Shown here one piece after another: positions 1 through 12,200 of a DNA stretch of 64,000 nt. The notes under the pieces were generated by a model that saw only the letters and a program-made list of their open reading frames with translations, made no database searches and had not been told where the DNA came from. The stretch comes from Prosopocoilus inquinatus. Lineage: Eukaryota > Arthropoda > Insecta > Coleoptera > Lucanidae. Location: NCBI GenBank assembly GCA_036172665.1, contig CM069875.1, positions 21,793,806 to 21,857,805 of the forward strand, in the 5' to 3' direction. Position numbers and translations under genes: made by a program. Positions within the stretch are counted from its first letter, which is position 1; the number at the start of each line of letters is the position of its first letter.

Positions 1-278
1 TCAAACTATTCGAAACACGATTCAACCTTTTAAGCGAAAGAAAACATCTTATATCAACACATCATCAAAAATTTGCCCATTCGTGGCATCTAGGGGAAAC
101 TGTTTCCTCAATGTCCTTGCTACACTAATAATCTTAAAAGCATAAAATTCTTTAATCTGCTGTCTTTTATCAGTGTTTCTTCTTCTTCAACCTCTGTCTG
201 TTACAACTACAAGAAATATAGGCAACGTTGCAAAAAATATGTAAATGCTTTTTTTATTTTAGATGAATAATGTTGTTT
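1..278. other. No recognisable feature
   Basis: AT-rich sequence up to the first palindromic element. I see no coding exon, tRNA or repeat that I can name. Confidence 0.4.
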
Positions 279-1080
279 AAACGAATACTAAGATGGAACA
301 CCCTATATATTTTTACATATTTAAAATCTACGGATCATTACGAGTTCGAATACGTATCAATTGATAATTTTGGTTTCCATGACAACGAAGAAAAAACTTT
401 CTTATTTTTCAATCTAGAAAGCTATGAATCGCATTTTTTCGATCTAATGCGATCAAGTGTTTCGAAAAAATCACTCCTTTGATGGTAATTTGCTTTTTAA
501 CATTTTTACATAATTTGAGATTTTCATTACGTCGTAACTCATTTTTTTAAATAGAAAGAAACTCAATGTTTCTTAGTTTAGTTCAACAGAATATTTTTTT
601 CTGAGTACGTTGATACCAAATACATCATATTTTCTTTGAAAGTCATTTGAATTAAAGGGAGTGTAAAATTTCAATATGACATGCTCTATTTTAAATTATT
701 TTCAAAGAAAATATGACGCATTTGATATGAGCGTACTCAGAAAAAAATGTTCTGTTGAACTAAGCTAAGAAACATATTAGGTTCTATCGAAAAAAATGAG
801 TTAAGACCTAATGAAAATACTGTAAAAGTGTTAAAAATCAAAATACCATCAAAGGAGTGATTTTCTCGAAACACTTGATCGTATTAGATCGTAAAAATGC
901 GATTCGTAGCTGCCTAGATTGAGAAATAAAAGTTTTTTTTTAGCTGCTATGGAAACTAAAATTATCAGTTGATACGTATTCGGAATCGTAATGATAGGTA
1001 GATTTTAAATATGTAAAAATATAGGGAGTTCTATTTAAAATAAGAAAGTTGATATCACTTCCGGCGAAACCGGAAGTCCT
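279..1080. mobile_element. Palindromic non-autonomous DNA transposon, left-truncated
   Basis: The left arm (about 283-640) is repeated in inverted orientation at about 699-1048, with a loop of roughly 58 bp. The arms share a block that reads GGAACACCCTATATAT on the left and its complement on the right. The right end continues into AAATAAGAAAGTTGA and an ACTTCCGG...CCGGAAGT signature that also occurs in the palindromic elements at 34616-36100 and 62786-63646. The left counterpart of that outer segment is missing, so the element appears truncated there. The small ORF at 270-482 lies in one arm and is not considered a gene. Confidence 0.7.
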
Positions 1081-2989
1081 ATGACGACTAAAAGTATGTC
1101 AAAATATTCAGTATTTTGTTTAATTTATTGTCTCCAAAATTCAGGTTAATCTATTAATAAATAAAGATTCTAGAAGGGTGAGCACATGGCGCGGGACACC
1201 CGGTATAAATACGTGTTGATGATTCACTATTAAAACTACGTGTTTAGAGCAAAACTATAAACGTTTTTACAATAAATATTAATGCTAATTAATGATAAAA
1301 TTTGTAATAATATAACTGTCTACTACGTTTTCTTTAATCATTATGATTTCTCGATAAAGCAGTTTTGAGAACTTTAAATTCACCCGACAAAAACGGAATA
1401 CAAATTGCTTTTGTATGTAATGTAAATTACAGCTTCTGTTCAATTTAGACGAGTTCGTTAGAATCGACACAAAGGATTCGTGAAAATAAGTAGATGAATA
1501 GAAATTTCATCTTGTAACCGATTATGAACTTATTTCTAGAAAATCCTCAGAGGAAAATTATTATAAATTTTCTGTAACCGCAAAAACTAACTTTATTTGC
1601 AGTATCTAAGGATTTATATATAAATTGTTCTTTTGCTTTTTTGTTACTAGTAGCAACGAAAAGTGTTCTTTTAAGCAGAAATAATTTCGTTGTTGAATGT
1701 ATTCGAGTTTGTTATAAGTGTAGTAATTATTATATGACACAATACCAACGTTATTGCATTTTAAATGAAGTGTAATGAGTATATGCGAACAAAAATTGGA
1801 CAACAAATTTGTTTACGAATTTTCGAATAATATTTTTGATTAACTACAAAACAATGAGGTATTGTATCATGAAATATCGACACACGTATGATATTTCATT
1901 GTTGTTTTATGTTACATTCAAATAATTTTACCGATATACATAAACCAAAATGAGTATTTTTCAAATATATTCCCAAGGAATTACAACACGTCCCGTTGTA
2001 TTCACTTCAACGTCGCAATACATTCACATTCGCTCCCCCGAGGGCTCTTTAAACTTTAGAACTTGCGTTATTTTCATGTTCACAACTTTGCTAATGAATT
2101 CTGTGCGGATAAGGAGGCACGATGCGTCTTCGCTCGAACCGGCGGAAAAGGGAAAAAACGAACCAAACACCGCTTGGCCCTCCAATAAATTTAAATCGTT
2201 CGCCGAACGTTGATAAGAAAAGTTAGGCGAGAAGTTTTAAGTTCCCGTAAATATTTGAATTGTACGTACTCTCTCAAAACAGATTAGATAAACAACAAGG
2301 GCTTCTCGCGCTGTACGCATCGTTGGTGAAACTTTGGCTAAACAAAGTTATACAGTAAAACTTGTCCAAACATTTTTCGTCCACAGCGTTATTTATTTTA
2401 CGAACCTTTTATTATTTGGGTAAAGAATTTCGTTTTTGAGAAGTCATCATCAACGATCATGTTGGGGAAAAACACTAATTAAAATTTGCATTTTCATTCA
2501 TTCAAAAAAAGATAGAAGCAAGAAAAGCAAAGGTTTTGGAAATCATGAGCATCCAGCAAAAATACATGCACATAATGAAATAAAACGCGAATGAATTTTG
2601 AGTCATTGAACAGTGTATAAGGCGGTAAAAAAGGAGAAATTTTGCTTAGGTCTCAGTATCCAGACGAAAATTCCACATAGAAGGCATAAGGCAGTTTGTA
2701 GAGCAGTTGACATTTCTAAAAATTCAAAGGTACAGATATTCTGTAGAAAGTGGTTAAGGTATGGTGGCAACTGTCATATAATATATGCAGATAATAAGTT
2801 GAAATATTTGATACAGAAATATTATAACGATGTGAGTACCCTCTGAAATCGAGATTAGTGCAGTTTATGTTTATCCAAAAAAACGATTCTTTTGCTGCGC
2901 AGATACCCTGAAACTGGCGTCCTGTTTATTAAATTTTGAAAACGTGGTAGTTGATCGGGTTTTTAGAACAAAAAAAAAGGTTCTAAATC
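1081..2989. other. Intergenic, no assignable feature
   Basis: AT-rich stretch with only short chance ORFs (for example 1950-2213 and 2613-2846, whose translations I do not recognise). No splice-bounded exon or named repeat could be supported. Confidence 0.35.
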
Positions 2990-3041
2990 ATTTAGCTGAC
3001 CAGTTTCGGTTTTTATTCTAAACCTTCATCAGAGCCTAAAA
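2990..3041 (-). ncRNA. Candidate hammerhead-ribozyme-like motif
   Basis: On the minus strand the order is a stem I strand TTTAGGCT, the core CTGATGA (3032-3026), a possible stem II GGTTT...AAACC, then GAAA (3007-3004), CTG, GTC (3000-2998) and AGCTAAA, which can pair with the stem I strand if one G is bulged. This is the arrangement of a minimal type I hammerhead such as those known from Penelope-like retroelements. Non-canonical points are one extra A between the core and stem II, and a stem III reduced to about one base pair. No Penelope reverse transcriptase is visible nearby. It could be a chance match. Confidence 0.35.
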
Positions 3042-3360
3042 GGTATAAAAGTAAGATTCTAACAAATAATAATTAAAAAAGATTTTACCTCAGATTAAAA
3101 CAAAATCGGATAAACTACAAACCATCTTAAGATTTGGGGTAAATTTATGTAATAACAGCCGCTGTAAAAACGCAAAAACAACAATCAGTCTAAGACTGTT
3201 AGATACAAAAATGTAAACACTTACGGTTCAATTAAAACATATTTGAAGCAAGGATCATCAATATTGGGATGATTTTTAACAATTAACAATTACTGATTAA
3301 AGATAAAACTTAGTTAAAAATAACGTTAGAAAGCGTACGCCAAATGACAGACTGAAACTG
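3042..3360. other. Intergenic, no assignable feature
   Basis: AT-rich spacer between the ribozyme-like motif and the large hairpin element. Nothing else recognised. Confidence 0.3.
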
Positions 3361-3368
3361 GTTTTTAC

Positions 3369-5307
3369 CAATGATGTAATAAGGTTAGATGGAGTCTAGC
3401 GTCATTTTGAATAGGACTGCATCAATGATCTGGTATGGGTTGGATGAAATGTAGAGTGAGAGGTATCGCGACGAACATTAGAGAGAGAGAAAACTAGCCT
3501 CGATCAGCTGGGTTGGGGCAAAACGTCAAAATTAGTTTCACAATGTAGAGTGAGAGGTATCGCGACGAACATTAGAGAGAGAAAAACTAGCCTCGATCAG
3601 CTGGGTTGGAGCAAAAAGTCAAAATTAGTTTGACAATGTCAAAACGTGGAAACAGTCGTGGTCTGTGCGTTTAGTCTGTTAGTTTTCAAATTGGATTTTG
3701 TGGGGTCGTTTTCTCGATTTTAAGTTATTTGAAGTGACTTATCAAGTTTTTGTTTATTATTTAATTAAAGTTCAACAACCATTGATTTCGCTTCTAGTTT
3801 TAACGGGATATTTTAAATTGATTTTGAATGTCATTTTATTAGATTTTTAGTTTTATGTAAGTGACTATTTTACTCTAAAAAAATATGCAGGTTTCTTAAA
3901 TATCTTTTATTATAATATTTCAATAATCGCGTTAATAAAATGTAGAATACCTGTTTCGCTGATGACTGCAAAAATATGCGACAAAAAGATGTAAATGTAT
4001 CCATCCACAGAGAGGGTAGACGCATTTTAAAATTACTTAAAATATTGAATATATTTCGTATTACACGCATGTGCAAATTGTAAAAATAGATTCGATAGTC
4101 TAATTTAAAATTGGAATACGAACTATAAATTACGAAGTTCATTAATTTTTGACAATTCGCTATTCAACCGCTTACTTGCCATGGCAACGGTGTTTGCAAA
4201 CGCATTAAGCTTAGTTCAGATGCATTCTGAATACGCAAAATATTTATTGCGATTTGTTTTTGATTGGCTAGTTTTCTGCATATCCGGATGCATCTGAACT
4301 AAGCTTTCATTTGCCCCAAACCACGTGGTATCGGCCATTTCTGATCTTTATTACTGTTAGGGGATGCAATCCTATTCAAAATGCTGCTAGACTCCATCTA
4401 ACCTTATTACATCATTGGACTGCATCGGCTTTAACATTAGAGAGAAAAAAATAATATGAGCATTCCCTAAGAGTAACAAAGATCAGAAATGGCCGATACC
4501 ACGTGGTTTGGGGCAAATGAAAGCTTAGTTCAGATGCATCCGGATACGCAAAAAACTAGCCGATCAAAAACAAATCGCAATAAATATTTTGCATATTCGG
4601 AATGCATCTCAACTAAGCTTAATGCGTTTGCAAACACCGTTGCCATGGCGAGTAAGTGGTTGAATAGCGAATTGTCAAAAATTAATGATCTTCGTAATTT
4701 ATAGTTCATATTCCAATTTTAAATTAGACTATCGAATCTATTTTTACAATTTGCACATGCGTGTAATACGAAATATATTCAATATTTTAAGTAATTTTAA
4801 AATGCGTCTACCCTGTGGATGGATACATTTACATCTTTTTGTCGCATACTTATGCAATCATCAGCGAAACAGGTATTCTACATTTTATTAACGCGATTAT
4901 TGAAATATTATAATTAAAGATATTTAAGAAACCTGCATATCTTTTTAGAGTAAAATAGTCACTTACATAAATCTAAAAATCTAATAAAATGACATTCAAA
5001 ATCAATTTAAAATATCCCGTAAAAACTAGAAGCGAAATCAATGGTTGTTGAACTTTAATTAAATAATAAACAAAAACTTGATAAGTCACTTCAAATAACT
5101 TAAAATCGAGAAAACGACTCCACAAAATCCAATTTGAAAACTAACAGACTAAACGCACAGACAACGAATGTTTTCACGTTTTGACATTGTCAAACTAATT
5201 TTGACTTTTTGCCCCAACCCAGCTGATCGAGGCTAGTTTTTTCTCTCTCTAATGTTCGTCGCGATACCTCTCACTCTACATTCCATCCAACCCATACCAG
5301 ATCATTG
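3369..5307. mobile_element. Large foldback element with 8-bp target duplication
   Basis: A 1.9-kb inverted repeat. The left arm (about 3422-4356) and right arm (about 4470-5307) are near-complementary over more than 800 bp. Both extremities start with CAATGAT read inward. The element is flanked by the direct repeat GTTTTTAC (3361-3368 and 5308-5315), which suits an 8-bp target-site duplication of hAT type. The left arm has a 94-bp tandem duplication (about 3445-3538 and 3541-3634) that the right arm lacks. The segment 3369-3421 recurs inverted in the loop (about 4365-4425). No transposase is visible. The ORFs at 3870-4142 and 4685-4891 are the same arm read from both sides, not genes. Confidence 0.75.
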
Positions 5308-5315
5308 GTTTTTAC

Positions 5316-7689
5316 TCAGCCACGTGACACGTTAACCAACTACGCCAGATACGCCAGATATTGGCCAACCTAAGAAAAATAACTTACTAACGATTGACAG
5401 TGTGATGTTTGATAAAGTTATGATAAATGATACTTAAATTTGGTGTATCGATTCTTAAATTTATAAAAGTTTTATTATTCTTTCTTTATATGAATCATTT
5501 CAGAGATTAATCTTTTTGCAAAGACCGGTTCATAATCTAAAATCTTAACATTATCAAAATCGAATGTATGTCCTGTGGAAAAATGGTGTGTAGATCAAGA
5601 GAGTTGATAGGAGTAACGTACCTGAAGTACGACTTTTCCACAAGTGGCGACGTTGCTCATGATGTTTGTCTACGTTTGATAGGTGGATAACCACAACTTC
5701 ATCCGAATTCCGCAGAAAACCTAAATTATTTATTTTCTTTGATTATACGCTCATAACATAAACATCTGGCACATGTCCGTGCATTAAGTCAACGTGAGTT
5801 AACGTTCTTAGGTATCGTTCAACTTAATTCAAGTGGATTTTTGGTACATATTTTGTATAAACCAGTACAGGATCTGTTCAAACCACGCTTATTTGTTAAA
5901 GTGAAAGGTATTAGTAACGATCACCGGTAATTTTATTATATTATTTTTAGCCGACGGGCTACGGTTTTGCTGTTTCGTTAATGTTGTATCATTGTGTTAA
6001 ATATACATGTTGGTGATCTGCGACTCACGCTGTGAGCCTTGGAAGTCGGTTTTATAGTGGCGTAGTAATCAGTTGGGGTTCTACCTCCCCTTGAATTTGA
6101 TTTATTTTCTTCATCTGAGTACCAGCTCGGTACAGTGGATAGACTCCTTCAGTGCTAACTTCCCACCGTTTTCGTTAAGTAATCAGAAGGTAACGTAATT
6201 GCATTTTGATAGTAGTAGTTTAAATAGTTCAGAGGTATAAGCCAAGATTTATTTTTCTTATTTCTCCTTTATTTATTCATCAGTATCTAGTCACTCTGCA
6301 TCGTACGTTTCCCAAACTTTATTAGACTCACCTCCCCGACAAAATTGCAGCTTTCAATGCAAATCCCCCACTGATCCGAACCAGGAATGATTAGTACAAC
6401 GTGTAGATGGGATCGATAGCCATTATTTTTTAAAACTATGATCTTTTCAATTAGGTCGTTTTGCTTTTATCTTTGACATATTCCTTTCTTCCTGTCTATC
6501 TTGGTAAATCTAATGAAGTCAAAATGAAAGAAATCATTCTTATTTTTTTATTTGAGGTAATGTAACCAGGACATTCATAAAACGTACCTAAAATATTTTG
6601 ATAACACAGAAACACCCTTGCTACATTGCTCTCGTATTTCGTTGTAAAATGTAAGGAGCAAATACATAGATCATGAACCCAGACACTAACGCAATAAAAA
6701 CGATGGAAACATGCACGGTTATTGCAGCAAAAGAAAATTTATCTCTGTCAGACAGTGTTCATTTACTAAGAAAATTTTACGACGGGGATAAATTTCGCTT
6801 TCCTATAAGCGGTAAAATGCAAAACCGGTAATTTCGGCCGACACTGCGCTCTGAAGAACAAGCGCAACATATGCAACATAGTCAAGAACGATAAATAAAG
6901 TGTATTTATGGTTAGAGGTGGAGGCCGTATTTCATTCCCAAGTGCTTACGTATACGGGCAATAATAAAAAGTCGAGATTCGTCCTGTTGTGTGCGGAAGA
7001 GAGCGGGATCATAAAACAAGGAGGACTTCTTGTTCTGCGACCGCTTTTCCACATCCTCCGTCCTGCTCCTCCTAAGTGGCCGGAGTGAGTTACAAACATA
7101 TGCAAGATTTATTCGGATCCGGTCTCCAGTTTAAAGCTATGTAGAGACGTACGACCCCCATATTTTCGGTCTGCGTGCGTATATAATATTTATAGCTTAA
7201 AAGTGTTTGTTCTTGAACATTATACATAATAAATTCCCACTTCCCGCTACATAAATCGACCCTACGACATTTATATTGTATCGAATCAGTTCGTAACGAC
7301 TGACCGTGCATATTTTGGTGGAGTTCTTTAATACGATTCTCCCGGATTGGGGTAACACTTTACCAGCCTCCCTTTTGTGAATGAGATGAAATGAAGCTGC
7401 CGGATCGATACCGTTTAACTGCTTGCCGCTACTGCTGAAAGCGGCAAAGGTGGCCAGGAATTTAGGAATGTAAACAATTAGGTCCGCAGTGTTTACCTAA
7501 TCCTGGCCGATACAGGGTTACATAACTTAATTAATTAATTACAGGATGAAAATCCTAAAATATCTTGGAACAAATATTAGACAGCGAAAACACAATAAAG
7601 CCTAAATAAACGAGAGAGGAAAATTCACGAGGCACATTTATTCACTTTTAATGTGAAATTAAACACATAAATTATTAATAACTTTTTCA
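5316..7689. other. Intergenic, possible old retroelement debris
   Basis: No intact ORF or exon. The part around 5550-6420 is richer in G+C and has a phrase-like composition reminiscent of LTR or untranslated retroelement sequence, but I found no matching terminal repeat. A G+C-richer block around 7080-7460 is unassigned. Confidence 0.25.
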
Positions 7690-8850
7690 TTAGCTGATGA
7701 ACTGAAAAAGGCTTCCATAAAATCCAACTACAAAAGTAAATCAAAAGCTTATTACCTTAACTATAGACCGATGTCCATTCTCTTAGCTGTCCACAAGCTT
7801 CTGGAAAGATATGTATATACTTACTTCTTATTCCTGAAAAACTATAACTTAATCGACAACAACCAATACGCTTACCAAAAAGATAAAAGCACAACTGTGC
7901 TTCTGGAACGGCTCTCTAATAGATTAATGACTGTCTGCATCGCCAGTTACACGAAGCCTGCATTTTTGTTGACTTTTCCCAGGCCTTCGATATCATTCAT
8001 CATAAGAAGCTGGAAGAAGCACTACTCAATATAGGAGGGAAAGGAATAGCTCTGGATTGGTTCATAAACTACATTCATAATAGAAAATATAGTGTCAAAA
8101 TTGGCTCATCGAAAAGTGCAAAAATCACCTCTTCTCGGGGAGTGCTTCAGGGCAGTATTCTGGGACCGATTATGTATCTCATTTATGTCAATGACCTTGG
8201 TACTTGTTTCAACAAGTGTAAGTATTTATCCTACGCATTCTTATTTTTTCAGTGCACAAAAATACTACAGTGTAAAATCTGAAAAGAGGGTTTCGTATGT
8301 TCCAGCTGTGGGTCCACGACAAAGATCTCAGATATCGTCACAAATGCTAATAAAGCGAAATGCATGTTCATAAGATCTCCATACTTAAAAAGCCTTTATA
8401 TTTCATAATACTGACTGTTTGCACGGCAGCAGAAACGCTCGAGTCGAAACGAATTGTAACTGCACTACCTATCTAGAAAATGTGAGCATAATAAAATATC
8501 TGGGCCTTAAATTAGATGAAGACTTTCTCTGAAGTAGGCATATTCACGATCTTAGTTCTAGATTAAGACGTTTAGCTGGCCGCCTGTTCTACCTTGAAAG
8601 TCTATTCTCAGAACGCACAGAACTGGTGTACCACTCCTTAGTTGAACCGATTATACTATATGGCATCACCATTTGGAGTCGGGCATCACAAATTGATACT
8701 CTGCAAGACATTACAAACACTTACACTTTATTGTTTGAATTGTATTTGAATTTGTTCGGAGTTGTAATTTGTACTTTTTTTCTGTATTTTTTATATTGCT
8801 TGTAATCTCTTCTTATAAAATATACTGTTGAAACTAAAAAAAAAATTATA
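7690..8850 (+). pseudogene. Non-LTR retrotransposon reverse transcriptase, decayed 3' half
   Basis: Conceptual translation across several frames shows the ordered motifs of a CR1/Jockey-like LINE reverse transcriptase. They are NYRPMSIL with LLERYVY (from about 7760), QYAYQKDKSTT (about 7866), FVDFSQAFDIIHHKKL with the first catalytic Asp (about 7963-8010), GVLQGSILGPI (about 8141-8173), KYLGLKLDED (about 8500) and LVYHSLVEPIILYGITIW (about 8626-8680). The YADD box expected near 8235 is lost (it reads YAFLF). There are in-frame stops at 8400 and 8532 and a frameshift near 7943. An A-rich tail at 8838-8848 may mark the 3' end. The endonuclease half is missing. A dead 5'-truncated copy, as is usual for LINEs. 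Confidence 0.85.
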
Positions 8851-9233
8851 TTTAAAATTCAATTTTTTGATATTGTGACTTAGCTAACCACATTTTATAA
8901 TAATTGTTACTGTTGTTCATCTTTCAAGTTTCAATGTAACAATCGGTATATTCTATTAATACAAAAGTACGAACTTAATTTTACCTTTCAATTCCTATCC
9001 CCTTCAATTTCTATTTTATAGAAGAATATCAGGCACGGTAAAAATAAATCTGATCACAAAGGGAAAGATAAATTAAATTAACAGGTAAATTAATTATGCA
9101 TATACAAAAAAAAGATTTCTGTATCATCGCAGTTTGATAAAGAGAAAGATAAAACATACTGCACTAGGTGTATTAATAGCAAATAATGTAACAAAGTTGG
9201 GGCGGCTCGCGAATTACAGGTCCCCACAGCTGT
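8851..9233. other. Intergenic, no assignable feature
   Basis: AT-rich spacer between the LINE tail and the next TIR element. Nothing recognised. Confidence 0.3.
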
Positions 9234-9244
9234 CATTTTGAAAT

Positions 9245-10144
9245 CCGAGACACTTGCACCGCGCACATTTGCGCCATTCTAAGAAAAGGTACTCTATAAC
9301 CTCACAGGTCAAGACTTAAAATCGAACATTTTCGCCGGTTCTTGCATAGACGAAAATTTACTTGAAAATTTCTCATTTCGTGAGAAAATTTATCTGAAAA
9401 CTTATTTCTTGGGGATTAAAAATAATCACATTTATGAATTCTTTTTTATTAAACTAAGTAAAACATATGTACTTTACAGAAAATAGAAAAAATATTACTG
9501 TATCATAGAAATCGTTGAATGAATATTTAGTTTTTATTAAAAGTACCTGCCTAATTTTAGCAAAATTCATCAATAAATAACAAAGTTATTAGAAAAGAAT
9601 ATGAAACAAGAAACACTTTATAAACGAGCTAAAAATATTATTACTTACTGTAATTCTCAAGAGCAAGAACTACACGAAAATAAAGGTATTAGGGGTGAAT
9701 GTCTTGACTGGAATACGCTGTATACAGTCTAGGGAAATTAATTAGGATGTTAAATATCTTCGAATCAATAAATTTCAGAGAATTGTAATCAAAATTGTAT
9801 AATATGACGTTCAGATTCCACCGTATAATTTTGGTTGCACAAATCTTTCCCTGGGCTTTATTGATTCTGACATTCATTGTCCTAATGTGCACATAGCTTA
9901 TAACTTATAACTTCCTATGTGCAATTTTGCAAATGATTCAGTATTGAATATTGAGTAGTAAACATAGCAATGCGTATGCAATGCATAGCAGCGTTACAGA
10001 ATTCGCACTGTATAGGTATTAATGCTGCCACAGAGGCGCAAATGCAAAATTGCTAATAACATTACCTGTCCAGTTCTCCGTAAATTTAATCCGAGGGGCG
10101 TAAATGTATCAAAGTCGCAAATATTGGCGGCGCAAATGTCCCGA
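9245..10144. mobile_element. Candidate 0.9-kb TIR element
   Basis: The ends carry imperfect inverted repeats of about 29 bp. The left begins CCGAGACACTTGC and the right, read inward, begins TCGGGACATTTGC; both then contain an ATTTGCG core. CATTTTGA occurs just outside both ends (9234-9241 and 10151-10158), although it does not abut the right end. Inside, 9598-9670 matches blocks at 44311-44345 and 45160-45190, and 9905-9965 matches 58791-58850 in inverted orientation. No coding capacity is recognised. Confidence 0.45.
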
Positions 10145-10158
10145 CTCCGACATTTTGA

Positions 10159-11995
10159 TTCTTTGTCGTATAACCAATTTATTCCCTCCTTTGTATTGAC
10201 CATCGTTCTAACGATTGTGTTATATAAAACTGAGTACACATGGTATATGTATGTAAGGGTAAAGGGTAATTTTTGCTTGAATTTATTTACACTTCTATTT
10301 CGTTTTAAAGGGTTTTAAAAGCGTCTGATTACATCTTGACATCCAAACGTTTACGACTGAAAACTAAAATAAATTCTACGTGGAACTTCCAATTTATATA
10401 AAACCACAAGAACACCCCGGCAATTTGCTCCAATACCGAGATATTCCTCGAACGTTTACGTAGCAATTCAAGCGAAACCAACTAGTAGTCGAATGTGCAG
10501 ACCCTCCAACGTTTCTACGTACCAACCTAATTGTGGACTCGTTTATAATCGAGCGCCTTGCCCATGACTTGAAGCGAGTTTCCGGGGATGTTGGGGTAAC
10601 GGGCCCAAAAATATTAATTAATTATATACGCTACAGGTGTCCAGGAATCCGACGGGCGCCGCCGGCTTAACGTAATGTGTTTACGCCAGAGCGACGCTAA
10701 TTTCGGCGAATACGTAATTTCTTAAGCCGTAATCCGGGCTCCGGCGAGCAAAGATCCTCAAATCCGGGCTTATCGTGAGCTTGCACTTTGTACGAATTTA
10801 ACCGGTAGGATTAGGGTGACCGTACCATGTCACTGTTTTATGCTTTATCACAGAAATTAATAGTTTATGCAGATAATGCGATGCTCGGTACGATGAGAGT
10901 TTTGCACATGTAATTAATTCCTTTCATAATTTATTGGAACAGCTCCAAAGTGACTTTGAAGTACCTGTGAATGTTAATCGGGTAGTGATTTAATGTTGAC
11001 GTACTCTCATTTTCCTGTTTTATTCTTCATACATTTTTTTATAGATTGTATGATTATATTATAGTGTGTTTACGCCAAAATCGTGGAATTTCATGAATAT
11101 TTCAAATTTTGACTATTTTAAGTAAACTTGACAACAAACTGAAGCAAAATGACTTTAGGTACTTACGTGATCGTCACTGCCTTACGTACTATCTACCTTC
11201 CTTGTGGTCTCACGTCGGAACTTTGTTATACTAAGATCATCTAAGGAAGGTATTAAGGTGAACAAACTTAGGAGACATCTTTAGCATGAAGTGTCGCGTA
11301 CGTTATAAATTAAGCAGCTGAATTAGCCGAGAACGTTGGCGAGACCACAGCACAAGACAGTAAATAGGGATAACGTTCCAGAAAACTACCAGCGTCCCAT
11401 CTGTTAAACTGAATATTCCCAAAGAGAAAATACAGATGTTTCCGTGCCGTCACATAAAAGACTTTAACCTATGTTTTCCTGCATGTTCTAGCATTTGCTC
11501 AATGTGAAATTATCAAATTTGTGTATATTTTTTTTATTCTAATCTAGTAAACCTTCCAATTGTGGTCATTATGTTATATTAATTCCTGTAAAATATTTTA
11601 ATAACTATTTGCTTTTTATTTTTAATGTTAATAAATTATTTATTTATACTATTTGATTAGTAATTCGTAGTACGGTATGTTATGAAATGCTTATCCCGCG
11701 AAGTAAATATTAAAAAGTTATTGTTAGTTTCTTGATTATTCTATGGTTTTGATTGTTCTAAAATGCATTTACTGAAAAATTTATAACTGAAAAACAACGA
11801 CTTGAAATTTTTATGATGATTGGATATGGTAAAAAGAAAAAACATTTGGATTTGCCAATGATTTATTACAAAAGACCCGCAGCTACCATCAATAATTCGA
11901 TAAAAATTAAAAGAAATTTAGCTAGTTTGGCCGTGTAAAAGAATTATACAAAACTGATAATTTTAAATATCCGACCACGAAAAGTATAATATTTT
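10159..11995. other. Intergenic with G+C-richer block (10400-10830)
   Basis: No ORF of note. The block 10400-10830 is clearly richer in G+C than its surroundings and mixes CpG-containing words with homeodomain-like cores (ATTAATTAATTA near 10612-10625). It looks like old single-copy sequence rather than transposon. The remainder is plain AT-rich DNA. Confidence 0.3.
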
Positions 11996-12200
11996 AAACA
12001 GATAAAATAGCGACATCTTACTATCGCTTTTTGACCTGACATTGCAGTAGGGTAGACAAATTGAAGCGGGATTTGCTCCTAATAAGTCCCCCATGCAAGG
12101 CGGCCATGCTTGCTGTCAAAGCGTAATGAAAGATTTTAGAAAAATTTTGTGCAAATCGCTTTTGATTGCAGCGAGAACCTCGAGCAGCCTCTGGACGCCA
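11996..12200 (-). mobile_element. Foldback/tandem family A, locus 1 (partial)
   Basis: Matches the minus orientation of the family seen at 14932, 30893, 33443, 44427 and 59236. It begins at the recurrent boundary CAGATAAAATAGCGACATC, runs through TTTTTGACCTGACATTGCAG and the GGCGGCCATGC block, and ends within the AACCTCGAGCAGCCTC segment. Only one monomer fragment is present. Confidence 0.75.

Noticed and set aside
3870..4142. ORFs in the large hairpin (also 4685-4891)
   Set aside because: The same arm sequence is read from both sides of a palindrome; no known domain.
5550..6420. LTR retrotransposon terminal repeat
   Set aside because: Composition is suggestive, but no repeated partner, primer-binding site or coding sequence was found.
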